From assembly GCA_002104985.1 (NCBI GenBank), contig MCGO01000002.1:620001-684000 (forward strand): a stretch of DNA of 64,000 nt. The letters run 5' to 3'. The translations under genes were made by a program, and so were the position numbers. This document shows, one piece after another, positions 24,801-34,793 of this stretch (position 1 is its first letter; each line of letters starts with the position of its first letter). Source of the DNA: Rhizoclosmatium globosum. Lineage: Eukaryota > Chytridiomycota > Chytridiomycetes > Chytridiales > Chytriomycetaceae. The notes below the pieces were generated by a model that ran no database searches, was not told where the DNA came from, and was given only the letters and a program-made list of their open reading frames with translations.

Positions 24801-25147
24801 GGATGGATAACGGATTCAACATCTTTGTGGGCATAGGACACCAATCAAAGCACACACACACACCAGAAGGAGTGACCACACTTTGTCATGTAGGCATCCG
24901 AGATAACGTCCAGACAGATCGGACACGCAGCCGGCGGTGGCGGTGGCGGCGGCGACGACCGTGGCCGACTTGAGCGTGGTTGTTCTTGAGTTGAAGTCGA
25001 AGTCGATGCGGCGCCCGAGAGAAGCGCGGCCGTGTTTCGCGCCGACAACGACGTCGACGCCACCAAAGTCGAAGAAGTCGAAGAACTCTGCGGATCGGAC
25101 GCTGCTGCTTCCTCGACGCGCGGTCGTTTGCGCGATTCGTCTTTCAT
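21828..25147 (-). CDS. COP1: COP1-like RING-coiled coil-WD40 E3 ubiquitin ligase
   Basis: COP1 is the E3 ligase that recruits VP-motif substrates through its WD40 propeller. The first exon has a Ser/Thr-rich start and a C3HC4 RING: CPICLDVISDAYMTKCGHSF, with CHECITIHLSVTMNCPSC completed in the next exon. A coiled coil follows (SLIERRKQLES, RQAMACLDEDLSHVQSELEK). The WD40 domain is unmistakable: SAIEFDKDDEFFATAGV, SYPILEM-type entry, SSDYEGIVTLWD, FEEHEKRAWSVDFN, SGSDDCK, FGSADHHIHYYDIR, GHKKAVSYVKFLS, STDSTLRLW, and GHTNEKNFVGLSIN near the end. An acidic/Gly/Arg insertion of about 70 residues (poly-Asp run, about 23040-23200) sits between the first and second blades. COP1 is absent from most Dikarya. 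The start is 195 bases from the divergent PHD gene. Confidence 0.93.
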
Positions 25148-25342
25148 TCTAATATTCACTCAACAAAAGTATCTAAAATCTATCCACAAAAAGCAAAAGC
25201 AGAAGCAGAAGAGAACTCTTTTGTCGCTCCTCAAACTCGGACTTTGACGCGCTCTTTCTGCTCTCTTATTTGAAATAGTCAATTGGCCGGCCTCTCTTTC
25301 ACTTGGACTCCACTCAGGATCTAGTGCCAATCTGCTGCTATA

Positions 25343-27443
25343 ATGTCCTCGTATCCTCCTCAAAATCAGTTCAATTCAAATAGGATAGCTAATCTGATTG
25401 ATACCCCTGAACCTCACGACTTTTCACCTCATGAAAGTCTTCCTGATGCTTTGGTTGCAATTGAACTCCCTTCTACCGCCCCAACAGCCTCTCTTTCGAG
25501 TCCCCAATCCCCTCTAAAGCTTAACCACCGTCCTCCTTCTACCAAACAAGAGCCTGAGACTCTTTCACAACACCCTTTGGACGAGTTTGACTTGGCCATC
25601 AAACTGTCATTTGATGTTGCCCCAGCGTCAGTGCTTGACTCTCGCGATGGAAACGAGGAAAGACGATTAGAGGACTCTTCATCTTTGCTTGTTTCGAGAA
25701 AGCGGAAACTGGAGTCCGAAAATGAGGATGAAGATGCTGACTATGTCTCGTCAAAGAAGGTATGTGCAACTGCAAAATGGAGCTAGTCGTGAGTAAAAGA
25801 AAGGATGCCATTATTAACTGTCTGTCGATGAAAGTTTCTGTTTGAGGCTCTCACTCTGAAAGCTGAATATTGTCCTTGACATCACCACCTCTTTTACTTA
25901 CCATCCAATCATTAGATGTCCAAAAAGTCAAGAACGTTATTGACAAAGTCGCGAAGGAGGAAGCGGAAACGGATATCTCAGGATCGTCATGATGTTGATG
26001 ACGAAATGTCGTATGGCAACGAAGTCCTCGAAGATCCATCAAAACTGTACTGCTACTGTCAACTTCCTCATAACGATGACTTATTTTACATTCAAGTAAG
26101 TACTATCACTTTTTTTTACCCATCTAACTCATGGCTCCTTAATTCAGTGTGACGAGTGCAACCAATGGTTCTGCAGCAAATGTACATTCCTGAAAGAGTC
26201 CCAGCTTGACTCCATCATCTTATTTTATTGCATACCGTGCGAAACTATAACCGGCAAAAAGACTTTTCGCCGCCGTCTTTGTGCCGCCTATGAATACACC
26301 AAAAAAGTCGAAATTGAAATGGAGGACGCGATGGATGATGACGCCGAAACCAATCCAAAAAGTACACCGCAACTTCCTCAACTCTTACTTCCGACTGCAG
26401 CAACAAACGGGACATCATCCAACCTCCAAATCTCAAAACGCATCCGTTCCCCGACTCCAAATCAAAACCTCTATACCCATCCACCAACTTGCAAAACATA
26501 CGTTCCTCACGAAAGCGACTCTCTCACTCAAACAGAATCGACAGAACCTCACCCCACCCCAAAATCCTTGACACAAAACCCTCCTTCTACTGCAGCGAAA
26601 CCTGTGGCACATCTCTAGCCCAACACCGCCTAAAAACCGCCCTCCCAACCCTCCCCTCAAAATCCCTCTCCCGCCGAATCTCCATCCAAAAACGCCAACA
26701 AACAGCCCTCAAAATATTACACCCGTCAGAAAAACCCTCCCGCCTCCAACAACCCGCTACAAACACCTTAGCACGGTTAGACGCAAAAGACCAAGCTTCC
26801 CTCCGCGACCTCCAACACCTCTCAAACCTCTCCCGATCTCGTATCCACGCGCTCCAAACTTGGGCACGACGTATCGACGCGGCGCTTGAACGCGCAGACC
26901 TTGTGAGTGGGTTTCTACAGCCGGGCGGGAGTGAGGCGTTTCCTGGTGTTTCGGCTGTATGTGGATTTGACTCGCGGATGCGTGATGAGTGGGTTGTGCC
27001 TTGTTGGAAAGAGTGGATTCGGCTTTCGGAGGAGACGCGGTTAGGGCTTGAGAAGGGTGTTGTTGAGGATGTTGAGAATTTGGTGCGGGAGGAGGTGGAT
27101 GATGAAGGGGAGGAAGGAGAAGTGGTGGAAATGAAGAAGGAGGAAGGGTGGGAAGCAAGGAGGGCAAGGGTTGATACAAGGTTCATGTGTATGGTGGAGG
27201 GGAAATGCTCACATCATGTTGGGTGGAGGATATTGAGGATTACTGAAGTGGAGACTGAAATCAATTTGGCAGTGAGTAATTTCTGAATTTAGTTACCTGA
27301 AACTGATTTGCAAACTCAAATAGATGCAAGATTTAGAGACAAATAACCAGGCAATGCAAAGAGTCATTGATGGAATGAGGAGGAGGAGAGATGAAGCCAG
27401 ATTTATTACTGTGGGAGAGACAACTGAATATGATGATAGTTGA
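25343..27443 (+). CDS. CFP1/Spp1-like PHD finger protein (Set1/COMPASS type)
   Basis: CFP1/Spp1 binds H3K4me3 and directs the Set1 methyltransferase. The N-terminal ~140 residues are low complexity with an acidic and basic patch before the first intron. A basic linker (KSRRRKRKRISQDRH) leads to a PHD finger: YCYCQLPHNDDLFYIQ, then after an intron CDECNQWFCSKCTF and CIPC. A second Cys cluster, FYCSETCG, matches the KYCSxxCG signature of CFP1/Spp1. A helical/coiled region then runs to the stop at 27443. The frame changes between about 26500 and 26580; inserting one A in an AAAA run gives a continuous frame into FYCSETCG. No CXXC domain was seen. Exon limits in the middle are uncertain. Confidence 0.75.
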
Positions 27444-27823
27444 AATTCACTGATTTAATTGTTATTTTGGCGCATTCAATGCAAGTGGGTTGCATACATT
27501 GAATGTAAAATTAAGCCCCAGGATTCACTGTGTGACTGCTGAGAGTGTGTGACAGGTAAATTTGAACTTACTGCCAAACTGTAGGAGGTTTCAATCAGTT
27601 TGCTGACAAGCAACTCCAACCCAAATTTACAGAACAGTTGTGAAGACAAATTGAAAACTCAACTGAGAGAACAAAGGAACAAATGTTTGTGTGCACCAAC
27701 ATTGAACAAAAAGTTTCAGAAGAAAACTTGTTGAATCTTGGGTTTTATTAATAGCTGGAAGAGAAAGTGGAAATATAAAGATTGTGAAGATCCATGATTA
27801 AAATTCATGAGTGATGTTGATGT
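27444..27823. other. Convergent intergenic spacer
   Basis: About 380 AT-rich bases between the stops of the PHD gene (+) and the TRP-like channel (-). No conserved coding exon, RNA gene or strong repeat is visible. It probably consists of the two 3' UTRs. Confidence 0.45.
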
Positions 27824-30800
27824 TCAATCATACTTTGCATACCGATTCAATAGACTTTGAGAGTTAAAAAACATGTAGTAAAAATCACATGCCACATTGA
27901 GAAGGCTCCAATAGTCATGAGAGTTCAACTTGAATTCAAAATCAACAAATTCATTGTCCTTACCAGTGCGCCTGCCTGTAATTAATTGGATTGTTTCCCA
28001 TTTTCCAGATTCTCCAACTTTATCAAGAAATAGGAAGACATGACTGTCTCCAATAAATGGGCCATACTTCAGTCCATCTTCTCTTGACTTGTTATCAAGT
28101 TGAGTATCATGTGAAGTGTTTGATTTTTCAAATAACCTAGTGACAGGTGTTGTCACATCATCAACACCTTTTTGAATCCATTTTGTATTCTCAGAAGGTG
28201 TTACTTCAGATTTTGGATTGAAATGGTATCCAAAGTCATTCTTTATCAGTGTTTTATCATTATCTGATAAAGTTCGATCAATTTCTAATTGTTTTGTTAG
28301 AAAGGTGATCACAGAACCAATGTATCAACTTACTGACAATAATTCTTGCCATTTGCATCAACCACTGAGTCTTTTTGTGAGCTGAAATGGTTGTGAAGGA
28401 ATCATTCATCATAGCAATCAGCATATTTAGCAGCAAAATCACAACCAACAGCATATATATCAGGTATATCAGAATGGCTAAATATCCAGCCTGGTTGCGC
28501 ATAGTATCAAAGTCAGACATATTATATGTAAATCTAACTGTCCACAAAATAGATCCCATCAGGCTATTCCAGTCAGATGAAGTGTCTTGCCCATTGTTTG
28601 TATCCTTCATGATGCTGAAAAATGAGGTTGCAAAGCCAATAGTTACAATTGCATATATAACAAGCCATTGCACAAATGAGCTAAATGGTTTTAATAAAGT
28701 ATTAAACAGAAATTCCAAACCTTCTTATTTGTTTTCTGAGAACATAGATCAATGGCCCTACTCCTCGCATTCCTTGCAAATAATACAAAAAATGGAGCCA
28801 CCCAAATAATAACCCCCAAGCATGTGCCCAACAAAGCCAGTCATTTACACCTGGCTTATATTTTCCCATTAAAATTAAGATGAACGCACTAATGGCAGTG
28901 ATGTAAAATGTAACTAAAACAATATCCTCATCTAAGTCAGTTTGCAAAATCTTCCATAATATTTTTCCAGAATCAATCCATGAAATGGTCTCAGAATCAG
29001 ATATTTTAGATTCTGAAGTGCCAGATTCTAAAGTTCCAGATTCTAAAGTTCCAGATTCTGAAGGGTCAGAGTATTTGATTAGCAAATTTTTGGCATTATT
29101 TGCTCGTTTTCTCAATTCTATTTCATTAGAGTATAAGGAATTGATTCTTTTAACAAGATCATTTAGTCCTTGCAGAGCAAAAGCTGCAGTTATAGCAGCT
29201 AAAACTAATTGTGATAAATTCGTGTTGGATTTGTCATTTGAAGCTGTGAGAATTGCTAATGTGAAGGAGCCAACCATTATTGAAGACAAAAACCATTTCC
29301 AAAGATAATAGCGACGGGCATAGAGGCTCCATTTTACATAGATAACAGATTTGAGAATAGAATGATCAATGATTTTGAAAGTACGTTCGTTGGGGATTAG
29401 GTCATCAACAACATAAACAAGAATTGGCTTTGAAATGTCTGTATCCTTTGCACTTAATGAAGATTTGGGTTGTACAATTTGTCCTGTAGTATTTTCTACA
29501 ACTGGTGAGTCTTGTGAACTGCCTTTTTCAAACAAAACAGGACAAATTTCATTCAAGACAACGCAATACTGGACAAACTCAACACCAAACTTTGAAAATA
29601 ACAAAATTAGGAATGTTATGACCTTCTTATGAGATTTACTCACCTTCCATTGTATTCTTTTCAAAGCTTTCAAGGTCGATGGATGGCCACATGAAAGCCC
29701 AAGTTGACAAGGAGTTTGGCCATATATGTTTTTGTGCTGTAATAAGTTGTATGCTTTGGGACTTAATGTCTCTAAATCAGTTTGATTCCTTTCACAAATG
29801 AGTTGAAACACATCATTGAAAATGCCGTAATAGGCCATAATATGCAAAACATTATTTCCATAAAAGTCTGCTTCATACAAGCAATCAGGTCTATGAGACA
29901 TCAAGAGTTCCACAACTTGGCGTGTTTTTTCATCTGAGCTTTCTTCCAACTCATCAATATCATTTGTTTTTGCACAGTGCTGTGTGGCAGCAAAGTGAAA
30001 TGGAGTGGAACCAGAATAAAGTTTGGGGTAACCATCAGACCTGAAGAACTTATATCCCTTAACATGTCGCCATTTTGCTTTTTCTTTAAGAAGAAATTCA
30101 ACCTTAAACAGATTTCAGACTGGTTTAGAATACACTACATACAACTCACAATTTCTGTCATTCTGTTTTTGCATGCTAAGTGAAGGGCTGTCTCCCCAAG
30201 ATAGCACTTAAGGCAGCTCACAGGTTCCAGCAATTTAGGAGGAATTATTGCTTTCTTTTCTTCTAATTTATAGATTGCCTTTTTCTCTGTTTTTAACACA
30301 TAATGTGTTGACATACTGCCAACACTCTCTGTTTCTAGTCTTTGACTTGAACTGTTCTCTGTTTCTTGTACTTTAGGTTCTTGTTGTGACTCATGAATAG
30401 TTGAGTCATCGAAATAATTGTCTATTACACCCCATGGTACTGAAACTGGAATTTGACTGCTGGGTTCATAAAAAAGCTCTCTGGTTTTCCCAACACCATA
30501 GCAGACATCAATCAACCTTGTAGATTCAGTTCGTCCACCAACATTAGGTGCTTCTTGAAGCACTACTTGCTCGTCACCATAATCGTTGATAAGCATTGCA
30601 GCAACCTTTGTTTTGCAATTAAGGATGGCCACATGAAGAATAGTTTCCCCCAGCTTCCCACGACGTTGAATTTCCGTAAAATTTGTTGATTGGGTTGACT
30701 TAAGAATGGATTTGACTCCATCTGCATTGTCACGCAGAACTTCCTGGATATGCTGTTAATACAATGAATATATGACTGAAATTGTACCCTATAGATAGGA

Positions 30801-31009
30801 ATATCCCTATAGCTTATTTCTGGGTTTGCATTATTGGTGTGAACACTATCATTGCTTCCGTTTAAAGTCGCACTCTCAGGAGGAGTGGTTCCACCGGGAT
30901 TTACTGCGGACTCGTCTTGAAGACCGGACTCGAGGTCAGTAGTTTGACAGTGTGGTGGGGGATAACTTGGAGCCATTTTTGGCTTAAGAAACAGGGAGGT
31001 TGGCCACAT
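27824..31009 (-). CDS. TRP-like cation channel with ankyrin repeats
   Basis: Multi-pass membrane channel resembling animal TRPV and invertebrate OSM-9-type channels. Start is at 31009, or 30976 (next ATG, MAPSYPPP). Ankyrin repeats run through the N-terminal half (GETILHVAILNCKTKVAAML; GETALHLACKNRMTEI; GSTPFHFAATQHC; NNVLHIMAYYGIFNDVFQL). Six hydrophobic segments follow (LSSIMVGSFTLAILTA; FYITAISAFILILMG; GLLFGWLHFLYYLQG; QWLVIYAIVTIGFATSFFSI; SLMGSILWTVRFTYN; IYLIYMLLVVILLLNMLIAM). The last ends in LLLNMLIAMMNDSF, the TRP-type S6, and a TRP-helix-like stretch (KKTQWLMQMARIIV) follows. The cytosolic loop holds the degenerate 15-base repeats at about 29010-29065. A C-terminal cytosolic tail is split by an intron near 28313. 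Gating stimulus and ion selectivity are unknown. Confidence 0.85.
29010..29065. repeat. 15-base degenerate tandem repeat inside channel ORF
   Basis: Units close to CCAGATTCTAAAGTT on the plus strand are repeated about three to four times, ending with a variant near CTGAAGGGT. On the coding strand they encode tandem SGTLE units in the loop before the membrane segments. Being a multiple of three, the array can change length without breaking the frame. Confidence 0.75.
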
Positions 31010-31510
31010 TTAAAGATGTTTCAAACAATATGATAAGTAAAAAGTGTCGATCCATTGTGAGTAAACGAAGGTAGATTTCTTGTCGGATTCTGATTCCAAC
31101 AAAGGCCGAAAGGTGATGGGCTATACTTCACTGTGTCGGCCCATTATGTTCCGCTTCGAAAGTCCATCACAAACAAAGGCTGATATATGATTGGACGTCC
31201 TGCACTGCTTCGGTCCATTGTGTTATGTATCGAAGGTTCATCCTGAACAAAGGCTCGAGTGTGATTGGCCGCACTGGACTGCGTCGGTCCATTATGCTGT
31301 GTCTGAAGTTCATCTCAAACAAAGGCTGGAATATTATTGGACACTGCACATACGATCCATTGTTCAAATCTTTGGCTAGAATCTATACTTCTGTATCGGT
31401 GCACTATCTATTCTGCGTCTAGGTCCCGAGCGATAGAAACGAGGGATACTTTATTGGTTGCAGAGGAATGAACCAGTTGTACAGTCATCTTCCAAGATGA
31501 TTGATATCAA
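31010..31510. other. Intergenic region upstream of TRP-like channel, mostly repeat
   Basis: About 500 bases between the channel start (31009) and the EFM5 stop (31511). Most of it (31044-about 31370) is the degenerate tandem repeat listed separately. The remainder (31371-31510) shows no coding exon; short open frames at 31191-31422 only read through the repeat. Confidence 0.6.
31044..31370. repeat. Degenerate ~74-base tandem repeat (minisatellite)
   Basis: Successive units start at 31044, 31133, 31207 and 31281, with a partial unit at about 31354. Each begins near GTCGGTCCATTATG and ends with an AACAAAGGCTNGA then ATTGGACN-CACTGCACT motif. Unit lengths are 89, 74, 74 and 73 bases. The array lies just upstream of the TRP-like channel start and could act as a regulatory spacer. 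Confidence 0.8.
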
Positions 31511-32432
31511 TCATACCCATCGGAACCCTTCACTCTCAAAGTTTGTATAACACCCAAACTCATTCGACAATCCGCCCTTATGTTTGGGCTCAAACGCACA
31601 CAACTTGCAACCCAACTCCCTTGCAATCTTTTCACGCATCACGAGTCCCGTGCACACTATAATCTTGCATCCTTCCTTTGCGAGCCATCTGACAGTCTCA
31701 CTCGTTTTTGTCCAGCACTCGTCGCTGAGGAACGGGGGGTCAACGACAAGAGTGTCAAAGTTACGGTGTAGGGATGTGTCGAGGTCTGTGGGTTGGTTGT
31801 AGTCGTAAAAGACAAAGGATGAGCCGAATACTGCAAAGCGTTTGTCGAATTCAAAGACGAATGGGTTGAGCGTTTTTGGAAGTGAGTCGGATTTCTGGGC
31901 GATGAAAGTGTCAGTTGATTGCTGCAGAAGAGGGAATACGAATCTTCGTATTGATTATGCAGGGGACATACGATCGATTGTACGTATGCAATAAACGTAC
32001 CATCATTTCGACAAAGACTGTTGGTGAGGAGACGCAACCCAAGGCTCCTCCCTCTGGAGTGACAGCGATAGAATAGTTGGCCAAGTGCTGAGCTGTTTCG
32101 TCAGAATACCAGAATTGAGACAACTGCCAGTCTTCCTTGAAGTCTTCCATGGTAACTTCGATTTTCGTCGCTCGGCAGCGGCATCGGCAGCCCTAATGAT
32201 CGGTGGCAGAGAGTCAGATGATCAGCTGATAAGCTTATTGGACAATGCATACTGGTGGGCAGTCTCTTTCAGGGCCTCGAATCGCTTCTCAGCTTCAGCC
32301 TTTTCGTTCAGGAAGCCTTGCAGCTAGCAGAAGTCAGCCAAGATCTGATATGACTGAATGCAAATGCCTTACCAGAGCCAGAGTGTCAGCAGGCAGAGCA
32401 ATAACGTCGTCGTCCGAGTCAATGTCCGACAT
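31511..32432 (-). CDS. EFM5: eEF1A lysine methyltransferase (EFM5 / EEF1AKMT1 type)
   Basis: SAM-dependent protein lysine N-methyltransferase acting on translation factor eEF1A. The start (32432) gives [10 protein letters not shown]. After two introns the signature [19 protein letters not shown] appears at about 32150-32095, then [17 protein letters not shown]. After a third intron (donor GTACGT) come [20 protein letters not shown], the catalytic [11 protein letters not shown] (NPPF/DPPF motif) with [25 protein letters not shown] and [13 protein letters not shown] to the stop. Total length fits the family (~220 residues). The gene diverges from SWI3 with 91 bases between starts. N-terminal exon limits are tentative. 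Confidence 0.88.
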
Positions 32433-32523
32433 TGTCGCTTGGGAGAGTTGAGTTGGTTGGAAGCGAAGAAAAAAGCAGTCGTTCACCAACAACAACAACA
32501 CACCACCACGACCATCACGACCA
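32433..32523. promoter_or_regulatory. 91-base divergent promoter, EFM5 / SWI3
   Basis: Two oppositely oriented start codons (32432 and 32524) are 91 bases apart. The spacer carries an ACAACAACAACAACACACC stretch before the SWI3 ATG. No TATA element is seen. Confidence 0.5.
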
Positions 32524-34528
32524 ATGGCCACGTTTGAAACACTTGGCGACCTTGAAATGGGCGAGACAGCCAAGGGCGTTCCCAGCGCAGCCAAGGCAGA
32601 GACACGTAATGCCCTCCTGTCTGTCTGTTCCGCTCTCTCTCTTTCTAACCAAACAAACAAAAGATGTCCCCGGCCTCAGCGACGCGCGCGAACTCGAACG
32701 AACACCCACCGGCGCCGCGGTTCGAGTCGTCGATGCCGCTGTCGACTACACAACTCCCTCGGCCGCAAAGTTCCTCGCTGCTCAGACAAAAGATGTCTTT
32801 GTCCCCGCCTACGCAACCTGGTTCAGACTCGACTCAATCGACCCCCGCGAACGCGTTGCTCTGCCGGAATTCTTTAACAACAAAAACAAGTCGAAAACAC
32901 CGGCGGTCTACAAGGACTACAGGGACTTCATGGTCCACACCTACCGTCTTAATCCCATCGAGTACCTGACTGTGACTGCGTGTCGCCGCAACTTGGCCGG
33001 TGATGTGTGCTCAATCATGCGCGTACACTCTTTCTTGGAACAGTGGGGTCTCATCAACTTTCAGGTACGAAACACTGCTGCCTCTCCTACGTTCTAACGT
33101 GTTTAAAAAACCAAGGTGGATGCTGACTCGCGTCCAAGTTTGATGGGTCCTTCATTTACCGGACACTTTGCTGTCACGGCTGACACTCCTCGTGGTCTCA
33201 TTCCATTTGGCCCTGCTGTTCCTGTGAACAAGGACACATCTCGCCATCCAAAGACAGAGCCATTTGGCTCATCTGCTCCCGTAACAGCTACAAACCTCCC
33301 CCTTCCTTCCATCTACGACAAAAAGCGCCCTGTAGCAGCAGCTTCATCAGACTCGTCTCCCACAAAGAAAATCAAATACGCATGTAGAACTTGTGGAGTT
33401 GACTGCTCTACACTCAGATACCATATTCCATTTGAAAAGCCCATCGTTCCAGGTTCCACTCCTTCCACTGGCGCTCCATTTATATCTGCATCAGGACTCG
33501 TCGAACCACAAGACATTGGATTCAACCTCTGTAAAGAATGTTATATGGAAGGGCGATTCCCATCCAACTTGTACAGCGGAGACTTTCAGCGCATCTCTTC
33601 CACACCAGCTACCACTGCCAAAGATGCACATGCTCCATGGACACCACAAGAGACTCTCTTGCTTTTGGAAGGAATCGAATTATTTGACCAGGACTGGACG
33701 AAAATTGCAGCGCATGTAGGAACTCGGAGTAAAGAAGCATGTGTCCTTCAGTTTCTCGAAATTCCTATTAGTGACGAAGATCAACTGTATGGACGGCCTG
33801 TGGAAGAACTTGGACCTCTTGCATTTGCTGGTGGAAAGGGTGGTGAACTTCTTCCCTTCACGGGAGGTGATAACCCGGTCTTGAGTGTGGTTGGTCTTCT
33901 GGTGGGCCTTGTGAAGCCAAGCGTTGCTAAAGCCTCTGCGAAAGCCGCTGTCGTTGCCATGAAAGAATTTGAAGCCGTTAAAAAGGAAGCAGGAGGTGAC
34001 GATATGGTTGTCGACCCACCCATCAAAACTGAGCATGGAAAGAAGGCACAAGACGCCATTTCAGCAACCTTGATGGAATCAAAAACAGAACCAAACACCA
34101 TCGAACACGCAGCTGCAACCGCGTTGGGAGCCGCCGCCGTCAAAGCAACCCAAATCGCAGCATCAGAAGCCGCCGAAGCCCGGCGCCTCACCCTCAAAAT
34201 CATCAGCCTCCACATCAAAAAAATGAACATCAAGCTCAAGCACTTTGAAGACGTGGAAGCGATTGTCGAAGCCGAGTTGAAGGAAGTTGAGCGGGAAAAG
34301 AAGATTGTGTTTGGAGAGAAGGAGCAGATTAAGAAGGAGAAGGCTGAGTTGCAGGCTTTGAAGGATCGACTTATGATGGAGGAGGCTGGGGTTGGGATGG
34401 ATGAAGGCGGTGCGGGGTCAGCGGAATTTAATATGGAAATTGGGGGAAGTAATGGAACTCCTGTTGTGAGGCAAGTTCAAGCACCGGCGCCGTCAACGGA
34501 TGGGATTGTCATGGCTTCCTTGAGTTAA
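32524..34528 (+). CDS. SWI3/RSC8-type chromatin remodelling subunit
   Basis: Core subunit of SWI/SNF-RSC remodellers. Exon 1 starts at 32524; an intron (GTAATG donor, acceptor before ATGTCCCC) enters [11 protein letters not shown]. Domains follow in order. SWIRM runs from [19 protein letters not shown] through [18 protein letters not shown] to [15 protein letters not shown] (an intron lies at the Q/V junction, near 33064-33115). The small Cys zinc finger of RSC8/SWI3 comes next ([16 protein letters not shown], then [14 protein letters not shown]). SANT follows ([40 protein letters not shown]). A Leu/Lys/Glu coiled coil ([20 protein letters not shown]) near the end is typical for dimerisation. 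Frame is intact over the second exon. Confidence 0.93.
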
Positions 34529-34793
34529 AAGATGAGCGTCTGCTCTCTCTTGTTTATTTGTTCCAATGCTTTTTATTCTCCCTCTGTCAATAAAGTCTGG
34601 ATGATTCTTCTCAATTGCAGACACGTTTATTCTTACTGCTGAAGAAAACGAAACTTGAAGGTGGTTGCGTATTCAGCAAGCATGATCTTCTGTGCCGATT
34701 GTCTCCCAAGTCGCGCCATTGACATTGTCAAGATTTCCGAATCGGCCAATCTCATCGCTCCGCAGTTTGTAGACGTGCAAACCCATTCTTCAA

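Noticed and set aside
31044..31370. CRISPR-like array because of regularly spaced repeats.
   Set aside because: Repeats are long, degenerate and contiguous with no unique spacers; in a eukaryotic gene-dense setting this is a minisatellite.
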